Assembly: GCF_007970185.1 (NCBI RefSeq)
Contig: NZ_CP042431.1
Location: forward strand, 2,232,001-2,296,000
Reading direction: 5' to 3'
Origin: Pseudobacter ginsenosidimutans
Lineage (GTDB): Bacteria > Bacteroidota > Bacteroidia > Chitinophagales > Chitinophagaceae
Length of the DNA: 64,000 nt
The position numbers and the translations under genes were made by a program. The notes under the pieces are model-generated. The model was not told where the DNA came from, did no database searches, and worked only from the letters and a program-made list of their open reading frames with translations. Of the stretch, positions 18,036-27,510 are shown in pieces; within the stretch, counting starts at the first letter, position 1; the number at the start of each line of letters is the position of its first letter.

Positions 18036-19061
18036 ATGGCAATGGTTAAAAAAGGAATTGTATTGATGAATCTCGGCAGCCCGGATTCTACAGAAGTAAA
18101 AGATGTTCGCAGGTATCTGGATGAATTTCTGATGGATAAACGGGTGATTGATACTCCCTTACTCTGGAGAGCCTTACTGGTAAAAGGTATCATTGTGCCT
18201 TTCCGCGCACCGGGTTCAGCAAAAGCGTACAAAAGTATCTGGACCAAAGAAGGATCTCCGTTGATCGTGATCAGCAAACAACAGCAGCAGGCTTTGCAGG
18301 AACAGGTGGAAGAACCTGTGGCCATCGCGATGCGATATGGAAATCCCGCACCCTGGGATGCTTTTGATGAACTGATGCAGAAAGCGCCCGGATTGGAAGA
18401 AGTGGTGCTGGTGCCGATGTATCCGCATTATGCAATGAGCAGTTATGAAACCGCTGTGGAATATGCGAAGAAGGTGCATAAGAACAGGAAATATCCTTTT
18501 AAATTGTCAATCGTTCCTCCATTCTATAAGGACCCACGTTATATCGATGCATTGTCTGAAAGCATCAGGCCTTACCTGACTGAGGACTATGATCATATTG
18601 TATTCAGTTATCATGGAATTCCGGAAAGGCATGTTGAAAAAACTGATCCTACCGGTAAACATTGTCTGAAGAATGCTGAATGTTGTAATGTTGGTAATCC
18701 GGCCCATGCTTTCTGCTACCGTCATCAAATTCTGGAAACTACAAAGCTGGTAGCTGAAAAGCTGAACATTCCGAAAGAAAAATACAGTCATTCCTTCCAA
18801 AGCCGACTGGGGCGTGACGAATGGCTGAAACCCTATACAGCAGTGCGTTTGGCCGAAATGCCGAAGGAAGGGATCAAAAAATTGCTGGTGGTTTGTCCGG
18901 CTTTTGTGGCTGATTGCCTGGAAACCCTGGAAGAGATGGCGGAGGAAGGAAAGGAAATATTTTTACATGCGGGCGGAGAATCCTTTACATTGATCCCCTG
19001 TATGAATGAGCAGCCCAAATGGATCGGAGCTTTGAAAGAATTAGTGCAGGACGCGAAATAA
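18036..19061 (+). CDS. hemH: Ferrochelatase
   Basis: A 341-residue enzyme inserting ferrous iron into protoporphyrin IX. The metal-site His193 is in FSYHGIPERH, and NLGSPDS at the N-terminus and CPAFVADCLETLEE near the C-terminus are family hallmarks. Four cysteines (KHCLKNAECC and the nearby FCYRH) form a cluster, but whether they hold a metal centre is unknown. hemJ follows after 21 bases. Confidence 0.95.
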   Translation: MAMVKKGIVLMNLGSPDSTEVKDVRRYLDEFLMDKRVIDTPLLWRALLVKGIIVPFRAPGSAKAYKSIWTKEGSPLIVISKQQQQALQEQVEEPVAIAMRYGNPAPWDAFDELMQKAPGLEEVVLVPMYPHYAMSSYETAVEYAKKVHKNRKYPFKLSIVPPFYKDPRYIDALSESIRPYLTEDYDHIVFSYHGIPERHVEKTDPTGKHCLKNAECCNVGNPAHAFCYRHQILETTKLVAEKLNIPKEKYSHSFQSRLGRDEWLKPYTAVRLAEMPKEGIKKLLVVCPAFVADCLETLEEMAEEGKEIFLHAGGESFTLIPCMNEQPKWIGALKELVQDAK

Positions 19062-19082
19062 ATCCTGACCAAACTACTGGCT

Positions 19083-19610
19083 ATGTATCTCTATATCAAA
19101 GCGCTTCATATCATTTTTGTGGTCACCTGGTTTGCGGGGCTTTTTTACATGCCCCGGCTGATGGTATATAATGCGGAGGCTGGCGCTCAACCGGAGCCGG
19201 CCCGCGATATTTTGCGGAATCAGTATAATATCATGATGAAACGGCTATGGTTCGGGATCACCTGGCCATCGGCGGTGCTGACCCTGATCCTGGGCTTGTC
19301 TGCCTGGTACCAGCTAGGGGTTTTTCCGGATTGGTTAAAGATCAAACTATTGTTTGTGATCGGCTTGTTCTTTTATCATGGATCACTGCATGTAATTGCG
19401 AAGCAACAATGGAAGGGAAATTTCAAATACAGTGGTCAACAATTGCGCATTTGGAATGAAGTTGCAACAATATTTCTGGTAGCGATTGTGATGCTGGTGG
19501 TAGTGAAAGAAAATATGAGTGTTGTGTGGGGGCTGTTGGGATTGATATTATTTGTAGTGTTGCTGATGAGTGCGATAAAAATTTACAAACTGGTGAGGAT
19601 GAAAAAATAG
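19083..19610 (+). CDS. hemJ: HemJ-type protoporphyrinogen IX oxidase
   Basis: A 175-residue integral membrane protein of the HemJ family. His9 in KALHIIFVVTWFAG, the family's conserved His, opens the first helix; FYMPRLMVYN follows, and WLKIKL near residue 90 holds the conserved Lys. Four or five hydrophobic helices are visible. It oxidises protoporphyrinogen IX just before ferrochelatase acts, which agrees with co-transcription after hemH. No hemG or hemY is seen in the window, so this completes the pathway. Confidence 0.9.
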   Translation: MYLYIKALHIIFVVTWFAGLFYMPRLMVYNAEAGAQPEPARDILRNQYNIMMKRLWFGITWPSAVLTLILGLSAWYQLGVFPDWLKIKLLFVIGLFFYHGSLHVIAKQQWKGNFKYSGQQLRIWNEVATIFLVAIVMLVVVKENMSVVWGLLGLILFVVLLMSAIKIYKLVRMKK

Positions 19611-19640
19611 ATTGTGGAAAAACCGGGACAATTCCACAAT
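19611..19640 (+). terminator. Hairpin directly after hemJ
   Basis: A perfect 9-base inverted repeat (ATTGTGGAA against TTCCACAAT, loop of 12) starts at the base after the hemJ stop. No T-run follows, so termination by this stem alone is uncertain. Confidence 0.4.
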
Positions 19641-19690
19641 TGATTTCCCATATCGGGGAAGTATAACCGGAGAAAGGTATTAAAACAAAA

Positions 19691-19716
19691 AGAGAGTGCA
19701 GGTATTTGCACTCTCT
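19691..19716. terminator. Hairpin downstream of hemJ
   Basis: AGAGAGTGCA pairs perfectly with TGCACTCTCT around a 6-base loop. Four T residues follow shortly after, and an A-rich run precedes it. It is a plausible terminator for hemH-hemJ. Confidence 0.6.
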
Positions 19717-19887
19717 CAGCATTTTATAGGGATAGAAAACTGTGGTATAAAAGGAGCCGACTAATTAGCTATAATCGCTTGTTTTCCTTGTGGATATTGA
19801 GTTACGGCGATTTCCATCGAGATACAATATTGCCCGGATACCGGAGATTAAAAACGGGAAATGGCGATGATGGAAATGTACTAAAAG

Positions 19888-19984
19888 AAAAAACCTTTCC
19901 TAGTTTTTAGAGTTTTTAAAGGAAAGGGGAGCAGGAATACTCCCCTTTTTAACCCCTAAACCCTAAACCGTAGAAAAGGTTTTT
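19888..19984. repeat. Imperfect 97-base hairpin with internal terminator
   Basis: The outer arms (19888-19903 against 19970-19984) pair with one mismatch. Inside them lies a strong stem, AAGGGGAG... with CTCCCCTT, at about 19924-19949 followed by five T residues. The right arm contains CCCTAAACCCTAAACC, a short telomere-like run that pairs with the T/A-rich left arm. It probably acts as a terminator. Confidence 0.6.
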
Positions 19985-20821
19985 CATATAATGAGTTCAG
20001 AATGTCGATTCAAAAAACTGTTGTTGTCTTTTTCGTTTCATCATTGCTGTTTCACTGACAACATTTATACAGTTTCATAAATTGTGCCAAAGCTTTTAAA
20101 TGTGGAAAAAGCTGAAGCAAAATTCAAAGAACTTGATCGTTTTAATTTTGTTTTAACGTAGCTATTCCTGATCCGAAATAATGTTACAGTATCCCGTTAT
20201 CATTTGCGGAAAAGCATCAACAAAGCAAGTCAAAACGAACCTGGCCTGCAAGCCGTTTTTTCTTTACAACGATAAAATGAACTATGCTACTTAGTAATCA
20301 GATGAGTCCCGAATTAGTGTAACGGTTGTCGTTAGACGTGGTACCGTGTTTCATTGCTACGAATTGACTAATTCAAAAGGAACAGTGGAGCTTTTAACCA
20401 GGGTATATCTCAATCCGGAGGATTGAATGCCTTATTTTGGCAGCGTTTCAGAGTTACTTACGAAATGCGGTCGCATTTAGTTTTTCAAATATCAGAAATA
20501 TTTTGACACGACAGCATTAAATCCTGTAATTTTTTTCTAATATATATTTCGGTATAATCGGCAACGCCTAACCGAAGTTGTAACAGCTCTGAATCGCTAC
20601 ATATCAACAGGCTGAAAATCTGTTTGGTAAAAGGTTTCAGCCGACCGTAAAAACACGGTTTTATCGTAAATTGACTAATGGTAAAAAATTTCAGCCCTGT
20701 TTTCGGCCTGCCTGATCCGGGTCTTTTTTGTGACTGATGCAGTGGTTTTTAACCATGGGTTACACACCCGAACATCTCAATTTTATAACAGCCGACTGCC
20801 CCTGATACCCTGAAAATTCAG

Positions 20822-20829
20822 TACCTTTG
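20822..20829 (+). promoter_or_regulatory. Candidate -7 element for ileS
   Basis: TACCTTTG matches TAnnTTTG. It is about 80 bases before the chosen ileS start, and it would fall inside the coding region if an upstream TTG at 20827 were used, which argues for the later start. Confidence 0.55.
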
Positions 20830-20910
20830 CACACTTTTAAACCACGGATTTTACCGGTTCCGGCCTGCCCCTCCGGGGAAAACAGTCTGGATATTAGCTC
20901 GAATCATTAT

Positions 20911-23900
20911 ATGTCAGCCAAATACCAGGAATTTTCTAGATTGAACCTGCCTGAAATTGAGCAGGAAATCCTTGCCAAATGGGATGCTTCCCAGGCTTTT
21001 GAACAAAGTATGTCGCTCCGCGAAGGCGCCCCTCATTTTGTTTTCTACGAAGGACCGCCCTCCGCCAACGGTATGCCCGGCATTCACCATGTGATCAGCC
21101 GCACCCTCAAAGACCTGGTTTGCCGTTACAAGACCATGCAGGGCTTCCAGGTAAAAAGGAAAGCCGGATGGGATACCCATGGCCTCCCTATCGAACTGGG
21201 CGTAGAGAAAGAACTGGGCATCACCAAAGAAGATATCGGTAAGAAAATCACCGTTGAAGAATACAATCTGAAATGCCGCGAAGCAGTAATGCGCTTCAAA
21301 GACAAATGGGACGATCTTACCCGCAAAATGGGCTACTGGGTTGATCTCACCGATCCCTATATCACTTTCGATAACAGCTATATCGAAACGCTCTGGTGGA
21401 TCCTCCAGCAGTTCTATAAGAAAGGCCTGCTTTACGAAAGTGTGAGCATCCAGCCATATTCCCCCGCTGCAGGTACAGGCCTCAGCTCCCATGAACTGAA
21501 TATGCCCGGCACTTACAAGAACGTGAAAGACACTTCTGCCGTAGTGATGTTCAAAGCCATCGAGAACGACCGTACCGCTTTCCTCTTCGAAAAGGCAAGG
21601 GCTAACGGTAATGCAGAGCTGTTTTTCATGGCATGGACCACTACTCCCTGGACGCTTCCTTCCAACCTCGGTCTCACTGTAGGCGCCAATATTGATTATG
21701 TGCTGGTGAATACCGTGAATCCTTATACGCATATCCCCGTGAATGTGGTGTTGGCGAAGGAACTGATCGGAAAATATTTCAAACCTGAAGGTGAAAACCT
21801 GACTGTTGATACCTATAAGGAAGGAGATAAAATCCTTCCCTGGACCATCCTCACTACTTTCAAAGGATCCCAGATCGAAGAAGCACGATACGAACAGCTC
21901 CTGCCTTACGAAGCTAACAGTCCTGCTGTGGCCGGCGGTGATCCATTCCGCGTTTTGCTGGGAGATTTCGTTACCACGGAAGATGGTACCGGTATCGTAC
22001 ACACGGCGCCTGCCTTTGGTGCGGATGACTTCAAGGTAGGTAAGAAATATGGCATCGGCATCCTGATCATGGTTGACAAGCAGGGAAAATTTGTTGATGG
22101 CCTCGGAGAATTCAGCAACCGCTATGTAAAAGATTACAAGAACGAGAAGGATTATGTAGATGTGAACGTAGACATCTGTGTGAAATTGAAGAAGGAGAAC
22201 CGCGCCTTCAAGATCGAAAAATACGAACACAATTATCCGCACTGCTGGCGTACAGATAAGCCCGTGCTCTATTATCCGCTGGAAGCCTGGTTCATCAAAA
22301 CCACAGCGCTCCGCGAGAAAATGGTGGAGCTGAACAAGACCATCAACTGGAAACCGAAATCAACCGGTGAAGGCCGTTTCGGTAACTGGCTGGAGAATAT
22401 GGTGGACTGGAACCTCAGCCGCAGCCGCTTCTGGGGAACACCACTGCCCATCTGGAAAACGGAAGGAGAAGAGAATATCGAATTCAAATGTATCGGCTCA
22501 ATTGAAGAACTGAATAACGAGATCAGGAAGGCCAATGAAGTACTGGGCGGTGATGTGAACAAGCACTATCTCCATGAAGGCATCCTCGATCTGCACAAAC
22601 CTTATGTGGACGAGATCGTTCTGGTAAGTCCAACAGGCAGAGCAATGAAACGTGTTCCTGATCTGGTGGACGTTTGGTTCGATTCCGGCGCCATGCCTTA
22701 TGCGCAATGGGGACTGGATTACGATAAACTGAAAGCCGGCGATCCACGTCCGTTCAAAGCTCCGTTCGGAACCAACTATCCCGCTGATTATATCGCGGAA
22801 GGTGTTGACCAGACCAGGGGTTGGTTCTATACCCTGCATGCCATTTCAAGCCTGCTCTATGAAAATGTTGCTTACAAAACATGTGTGAGCAATGGCCTTG
22901 TGCTTGATAAGGACGGCAATAAAATGAGTAAGCGCCTGGGTAATGTAGTGGACCCTTTCAAAACCATCAATGAATTCGGCGCCGATGCCACGCGCTGGTA
23001 CCTTGTGACCAATGCGTCTCCCTGGGACAATATGAAATTCGACCTGGAGGGCATCAAAGAAGTTCAGCGTAAATTTTTCGGTACCTTATTTAATACATAC
23101 CAGTTCTTTGCGCTTTATGCCAATGTGGACGGATTCGCTTTCAAAGAAAAATACATCCCACTGGCAGAACGCCCGGAGATCGACCGCTGGATACTGAGCT
23201 CACTGAATACGCTCATCGGCAAAGTGAAAGCGAGTCTGGATGATTATGAGCCAACACCGGCAGGACGTGCAATTGAAGAATTTGTAGGAGAACAGCTCAG
23301 CAACTGGTATGTGCGCCTTTGCCGCCGCCGCTTCTGGAAAGGAGAATACGAACACGACAAAATCTGCGCTTACCAGACATTGTACGAGTGCCTGGAAAAG
23401 ATCAGTTTGCTGATGGCTCCGATCTCTCCGTTCTTCAGCGATCGGCTGTACAATGCGCTGAATGACGTCACCGGGCTCCGCAAAGAAAAATCCGTACACC
23501 ATGTGCTGTTCCCTGAAGTTGACAACACTGCAGTGGACGCATCGCTGGAAGAGAGGATGCAACTGGCTCAGGATGCATCTTCGCTGATCCTCAGTCTCAG
23601 GAAAAAGGTGAACATCAAGGTTAGACAGCCCCTGCAAAAAGTACTGATCCCCGTTCTGAATCCGGATATGAAGGCGCAGATCCAAAAAGTGGAAGACCTC
23701 ATCAAGAGTGAGGTGAACGTGAAGGAACTGCAATACCTGACCGAAGATGGGTTCATCAAGAAAAAGATCAAACCGAACTATATTGCGCTTGGCAAAAAGC
23801 TCGGTCCAAAAATGAAGTTAGTAGCGGCTGCGCTTGGTAGTTTTACACAGGATGATATCAATCGTTTAGAAAAAGAAGGGTCAATTTCATTGTTAATTGA

Positions 23901-24282
23901 TAACGAACCCTTAATATTACAGGCTAATGAAGCAGACATCACCAGTGAGGATATTCCCGGCTGGATGGTGGCGAACAAAGACTCTCTGACAGTAGCGCTC
24001 GATATCACCGTAACCCCTGAACTGATCAGCGAAGGCAATGCCCGCGAACTGGTTAACAGAATCCAAAAGATCCGGAAAGACAATGGATATGAACTAACGG
24101 ACAGGATCATGGTTCAGTTGACCGATCATCAGGAATTGAAAGGTTCAATCGCTCAATTTAATACCTATATTTGCGCGGAAATTTTGGCAGATAAACTGGA
24201 ATTGGTCCCTGAATTGCCTGATGGCACTGAAATTGAGGTGAATGATATTCCATTAAAAGTGTTTGTCACTAAAAAAGCCTAA
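20911..24282 (+). CDS. ileS: Isoleucyl-tRNA synthetase
   Basis: A 1123-residue class I synthetase charging tRNA-Ile. The HIGH-type motif is PGIHH (residues 56-60) and KMSKR is at 671-675. A full editing domain lies between them, and a long C-terminal anticodon-binding and accessory region follows. Length and motif context resemble the eukaryote-like (ileS2-type) enzymes, the group associated with lower mupirocin sensitivity. ATG at 20911 (MSAKYQEF) was chosen over an upstream TTG. The next gene follows after 4 bases. Confidence 0.95.
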   Translation: MSAKYQEFSRLNLPEIEQEILAKWDASQAFEQSMSLREGAPHFVFYEGPPSANGMPGIHHVISRTLKDLVCRYKTMQGFQVKRKAGWDTHGLPIELGVEKELGITKEDIGKKITVEEYNLKCREAVMRFKDKWDDLTRKMGYWVDLTDPYITFDNSYIETLWWILQQFYKKGLLYESVSIQPYSPAAGTGLSSHELNMPGTYKNVKDTSAVVMFKAIENDRTAFLFEKARANGNAELFFMAWTTTPWTLPSNLGLTVGANIDYVLVNTVNPYTHIPVNVVLAKELIGKYFKPEGENLTVDTYKEGDKILPWTILTTFKGSQIEEARYEQLLPYEANSPAVAGGDPFRVLLGDFVTTEDGTGIVHTAPAFGADDFKVGKKYGIGILIMVDKQGKFVDGLGEFSNRYVKDYKNEKDYVDVNVDICVKLKKENRAFKIEKYEHNYPHCWRTDKPVLYYPLEAWFIKTTALREKMVELNKTINWKPKSTGEGRFGNWLENMVDWNLSRSRFWGTPLPIWKTEGEENIEFKCIGSIEELNNEIRKANEVLGGDVNKHYLHEGILDLHKPYVDEIVLVSPTGRAMKRVPDLVDVWFDSGAMPYAQWGLDYDKLKAGDPRPFKAPFGTNYPADYIAEGVDQTRGWFYTLHAISSLLYENVAYKTCVSNGLVLDKDGNKMSKRLGNVVDPFKTINEFGADATRWYLVTNASPWDNMKFDLEGIKEVQRKFFGTLFNTYQFFALYANVDGFAFKEKYIPLAERPEIDRWILSSLNTLIGKVKASLDDYEPTPAGRAIEEFVGEQLSNWYVRLCRRRFWKGEYEHDKICAYQTLYECLEKISLLMAPISPFFSDRLYNALNDVTGLRKEKSVHHVLFPEVDNTAVDASLEERMQLAQDASSLILSLRKKVNIKVRQPLQKVLIPVLNPDMKAQIQKVEDLIKSEVNVKELQYLTEDGFIKKKIKPNYIALGKKLGPKMKLVAAALGSFTQDDINRLEKEGSISLLIDNEPLILQANEADITSEDIPGWMVANKDSLTVALDITVTPELISEGNARELVNRIQKIRKDNGYELTDRIMVQLTDHQELKGSIAQFNTYICAEILADKLELVPELPDGTEIEVNDIPLKVFVTKKA

Positions 24283-24286
24283 CAGT

Positions 24287-25177
24287 ATGGCAACCAAGAA
24301 GAAAGCAGCTAAGCCAGCAAAGAAGGCCGTCGCTCCGAAAAAAGCGGCGCCGGCCAAGAAGCCTGCTGCCAAACCTGCTGCTGTCAAGAAAACAACTAAG
24401 CCTGTTCCGAAGAAGGCAGCAAAACCAGCACCGGCAGCGAAGTCTGCGCCGGCTAAAAAAGCTGCGGCACCCGCAGCTAAGAAGCCTGCTGCAAAACCAG
24501 TGGCAAAGCCCGCTCCGGCACCAGTGAAAGCTTCCAAACCGGAACCCAAGAAAGTAGTGACTGCCCCTGTGAAGGCTGCAGAAGTGAAGAAAGTTGCAGA
24601 GCCCAAACCAGAAGTCAAGAAAACTGAAGTAAAAAAACAGGAGCCCGTTGCTCCCCCTCCAATTCCGAAGAAAACTGTACCCCCAACTCCCCCGAAACCG
24701 GTTAAAGTGGTGATTCCGGAACTGAAGACGAAGTCTGTTCGTAAGTATGAACCGGATTTTACCAAATCTGTATTAGATCAACCTGAAAACATACAAACGG
24801 GACCTACCATGAGATACAGCGACAGTGAATTACAAGAATTCAAAGACCTGATTCTGAAGAAGCTCGAACAGGCAAAGAAAGAACTTACTTACCTGCAGGG
24901 ATTAATCACACGCAAGGATGAAATGGGTGGCGATGAGAATGAGAATCGCTATATGACCATGGAGGATGGAAGCGTGAGCATGGAGCGCGAGCAACTGGCA
25001 CAAATGGCCAGCCGCCAGATCAATTACATTGATCACCTGGAAAAAGCGCTCATGCGAATTGAGAATAAAACCTACGGTATCTGCCGTGTCACAGGTAAGC
25101 TCATCGACAAAGCACGTCTTCGTGCTGTGCCCCATGCCACACTGAGCATCGAGGCCAAACAGATGATGAACAAATAG
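24287..25177 (+). CDS. TraR/DksA-like protein with long Lys/Ala/Pro-rich N-terminal tail
   Basis: 296 residues in two parts. Residues 1 to about 170 are almost entirely Lys, Ala, Pro and Val in AAKPAKK-like repeats, resembling histone H1/Hc1 tails. Residues 175-296 are a DksA/TraR-type domain with an N-terminal helical hairpin (YSDSELQEFKDLILKKLEQA) and a C-terminal YGICRVTGKLIDKARLRAVP. DksA normally has four zinc-binding cysteines; only one Cys remains here. Met175 aligns with the start of short relatives. ATG at 24287, 4 bases after ileS, gives translational coupling. DNA binding by the tail and RNA-polymerase binding by the C-terminal domain are inferences. Confidence 0.85.
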   Translation: MATKKKAAKPAKKAVAPKKAAPAKKPAAKPAAVKKTTKPVPKKAAKPAPAAKSAPAKKAAAPAAKKPAAKPVAKPAPAPVKASKPEPKKVVTAPVKAAEVKKVAEPKPEVKKTEVKKQEPVAPPPIPKKTVPPTPPKPVKVVIPELKTKSVRKYEPDFTKSVLDQPENIQTGPTMRYSDSELQEFKDLILKKLEQAKKELTYLQGLITRKDEMGGDENENRYMTMEDGSVSMEREQLAQMASRQINYIDHLEKALMRIENKTYGICRVTGKLIDKARLRAVPHATLSIEAKQMMNK

Positions 25178-25200
25178 TAATTAACCACAAAATTTTGATA

Positions 25201-25233
25201 GATCCCGGTTGCGAAAGCAGCCGGGATTTTTTT
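25201..25233 (+). terminator. Terminator after the ileS operon
   Basis: ATCCCGGTTGC and GCAGCCGGGAT form a strong G/C-rich stem followed by a run of eight T residues, 24 bases after the DksA-like gene. Confidence 0.9.
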
Positions 25234-25304
25234 TAGTCTATCTGTAGGCGTTATTGTCGGAGTACTGCAGCCGCTCGTTTCCCGGCGAGTGATCTCATAA
25301 GAAG

Positions 25305-25358
25305 TTCGCCTCCGGCAAAACAACCGGGTGCTACACCTGATTGGTTGCCGGAGGCGAA
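25305..25358. repeat. 14-base perfect inverted repeat near the DPP4 gene end
   Basis: TTCGCCTCCGGCAA (25305-25318) is the exact reverse complement of 25345-25358, with a 26-base loop. There is no adjoining T-run. It lies in the 3' region of the minus-strand peptidase gene and may stabilise its mRNA end. Confidence 0.5.
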
Positions 25359-25401
25359 ATAATATCAATCAAACGCCGTAAGGAGGGCGATTGGGCAGAG
25401 C

Positions 25402-27510
25402 CTATTTGAATTCAGCCGGAACAGGCTTGTTCAGCAGGTTCACATACCAGAACCGCGCTGCTTCATTCCTGTTATGAATGCGTTTGTTCATGCTGTTGGC
25501 GCCGATGCTGTGACGCTCACCGGGATAGATCATCAATTCAAAATGTTTTCCCAGTTCTTCCAGTTTATCAACCAGTACCATGCTGTTCTGCATGTGCACG
25601 TTATCGTCTGTAGTGCCATGTACAATGCGCAGGCCACCTTTGTACTTATTGGCGTAGGTCATCACTGAAGTGTTTTTGTAACCTTCTGCATTGTCCTGCG
25701 GCGTGTCCATGAAGCGCTCTGTGTAATGTGTATCATAAAATTGCCAGTCGGTAACCGATGCATTGGCTACACCAAATGAATATACGTCTGAGCCATAGGT
25801 GAGCGCCATACAGGTCATGTATCCACCAAAGCTGCCACCCGTCATCGCAAGTTTGGCAGGATCAGCCCAGGGCTGGCTTTGCAGCCATTTGCCTGCTGCC
25901 ATGAAATCTTCAATTTCATGAACGCCAAGTTTGCGATAGATATAGTTCAGTCCATTTTTCCCGAAATGACCACTGGCGCGATTGTCTATAGCCACTTGCA
26001 CCAGGCCTTCCTGAGCCCACCATTGTGTGAGGCCGCCAACGGGTCTCCAGCGATCGTACACAGTGCCGGCATCGGGGCCACCGTAGATGCTCACGAGGAT
26101 GGGATATTTTTTAGAAGGGTCGAAGTTGATGGGGTAAGTGATGGTAACCGGCAGTTCGAACAGTCCATCGGCAGACTTCACGCGTACCAGCTCTGTGCGG
26201 GGGATTGCGTAGTTGTCGAATTCAGCGCCTTTGGAATCTCCAAGCATCCGCACCAGTTTCCCTTTTCCATCAACAAGCGCCATTGCAGGAGCTGTTGACA
26301 GGTTGGAGTAAGTGGTAATGAAATATTTTCCGCTGGGGGAGAGCTGGACCATGTCGTGTGAGAAATCTCCGAAACTCAGGCGGGTAAGGCCTTTGCCGTT
26401 GAGGCCAACTTTGTACAGATCGAAGCGGGCAGAGTTTTCTTTCCTGGACCTGATATAAAGCATACCTGCTTTCTCATCGAATTTAAGCAGGGAGGTGCCC
26501 CAGAAATTGCCGTTGGTGATCTGGTTGATCAGTTTGCCGGACATATCGTAATGGTAGAGATTCTGCCAGCCATCTTTATCGCTTTTCACGATAAAGCCTT
26601 TGTTGTTGGAGAGGAACTCGATACGATCATTATCGTCAAGTGTGATCCAGGTTTTTTGTTCTTCTTCATATACGATATTCTTGCTTCCGTTGGAAGTATT
26701 GATGTTATAGATCTTCAGTTGGTTCTGGTCCCTGTTCATCCATTGGATCCAGAGTTGTCCTCCGGGAGTCCAATAAGGAGCGCCAAAGTATTGATCATCT
26801 TTCGCATTGAAATCCGCCCAGGTTGTGGCGGCGGTTTCGATGTTCACCACACCCATTTTCACTTCAGGGTTTTTATCGCCTGCCTTGGGGTAGCGAGTGT
26901 TTTCGAGATAGCCATGCTGGTCCTGCAGTACATAGATGGGGAATACAGGAACCATGGATTCATCGAAGTGCATGTAGCAGATCTGTTTGCTGTCAGGGCT
27001 CCACCAGAAAGCGCAGTAGTTGCTGGCGCGGCCGAGGATCTCTTCAAAATATACCCAGCTCGCATAACCATTGAGGGTAGTAGCAGAGCCATCGTTTGTA
27101 AGTTGTTTTTCTTTTCCAGAAACCAGTTCCCTGGTGTAAAGGTTATTGTCCTTTTTTGTATATGCGATCATTTTGCCATCGGGCGAGGCGGTAATATTGC
27201 GGGCGCCTTCGATCTTAGGCTGTGGAGGATTGGTGAAATTGTTAATGGCAGGCGCAGTGTACGGACTGGCTTTTCCTGTTTTCGCATTTACGGAAACAGT
27301 AATGGATTGTCCATTTTCTCCTTTTTGCATTTCAAGATAATGATCATCATCTGCCCATCCTCTGATATTGGGCAATGGCCTGGTAATGTTGGAGGGGAGG
27401 TTGTTCTTCAGCAACTGGTCTGCTGTGAATTGTTTTTTTTGCGCTGCTGCAGGAAGACCAATGGTCACCAGCAGTAAACATGCAGCAACAGAGAGCAATC
27501 TCTTCATCAT
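25402..27510 (-). CDS. S9B dipeptidyl-peptidase IV-like serine peptidase
   Basis: A 702-residue secreted peptidase with a signal peptide (residues 1-23, ending PAAAQ). An N-terminal DPP4-type beta-propeller contains WVYFEEILGRASNYCAFWWS. The C-terminal alpha/beta-hydrolase domain has its nucleophile at Ser560 (GGSFGGYM), the acid at about Asp636 (GTTDDNVH) and His667 (GERHS). The Glu pair that anchors substrate N-termini is suggested by YFEEI. It likely removes X-Pro dipeptides in the periplasm. Two ATGs are adjacent at the start. It is transcribed alone. Confidence 0.9.
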   Translation of the reverse strand: MMKRLLSVAACLLLVTIGLPAAAQKKQFTADQLLKNNLPSNITRPLPNIRGWADDDHYLEMQKGENGQSITVSVNAKTGKASPYTAPAINNFTNPPQPKIEGARNITASPDGKMIAYTKKDNNLYTRELVSGKEKQLTNDGSATTLNGYASWVYFEEILGRASNYCAFWWSPDSKQICYMHFDESMVPVFPIYVLQDQHGYLENTRYPKAGDKNPEVKMGVVNIETAATTWADFNAKDDQYFGAPYWTPGGQLWIQWMNRDQNQLKIYNINTSNGSKNIVYEEEQKTWITLDDNDRIEFLSNNKGFIVKSDKDGWQNLYHYDMSGKLINQITNGNFWGTSLLKFDEKAGMLYIRSRKENSARFDLYKVGLNGKGLTRLSFGDFSHDMVQLSPSGKYFITTYSNLSTAPAMALVDGKGKLVRMLGDSKGAEFDNYAIPRTELVRVKSADGLFELPVTITYPINFDPSKKYPILVSIYGGPDAGTVYDRWRPVGGLTQWWAQEGLVQVAIDNRASGHFGKNGLNYIYRKLGVHEIEDFMAAGKWLQSQPWADPAKLAMTGGSFGGYMTCMALTYGSDVYSFGVANASVTDWQFYDTHYTERFMDTPQDNAEGYKNTSVMTYANKYKGGLRIVHGTTDDNVHMQNSMVLVDKLEELGKHFELMIYPGERHSIGANSMNKRIHNRNEAARFWYVNLLNKPVPAEFK

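Larger units (their letters stand above)
19641..20910. other. Long non-coding region upstream of ileS
   Basis: About 1.27 kb with no convincing gene in any frame. It contains hairpins at 19691-19716 and 19888-19984, an 8-base inverted repeat (GAATTAGT at 20311, ACTAATTC at 20367), a stem GGCTGAAA/TTTCAGCC at about 20610-20642 and the ileS promoter element. No tRNA, T-box or recognisable decayed protein was found. It may hold an unrecognised RNA. Confidence 0.5.

Noticed and set aside
19950-19970. Telomere-like CCCTAAA repeats
   Set aside because: Only two or three partial units, explained as one arm of the 19888-19984 hairpin.
20300-20910. T-box or other aminoacyl-tRNA-responsive leader before ileS
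   Set aside because: No T-box core or specifier-loop pattern was found, and the predicted promoter leaves only about 75 bases of leader.
20914-22242. 442-residue open frame antisense to ileS
   Set aside because: It is a shadow of a well-conserved coding sequence, with composition expected from the reverse strand.
26551-27477. 308-residue open frame antisense to the DPP4-type gene
   Set aside because: It is a shadow frame; the minus-strand protein is complete with its signal peptide and propeller.
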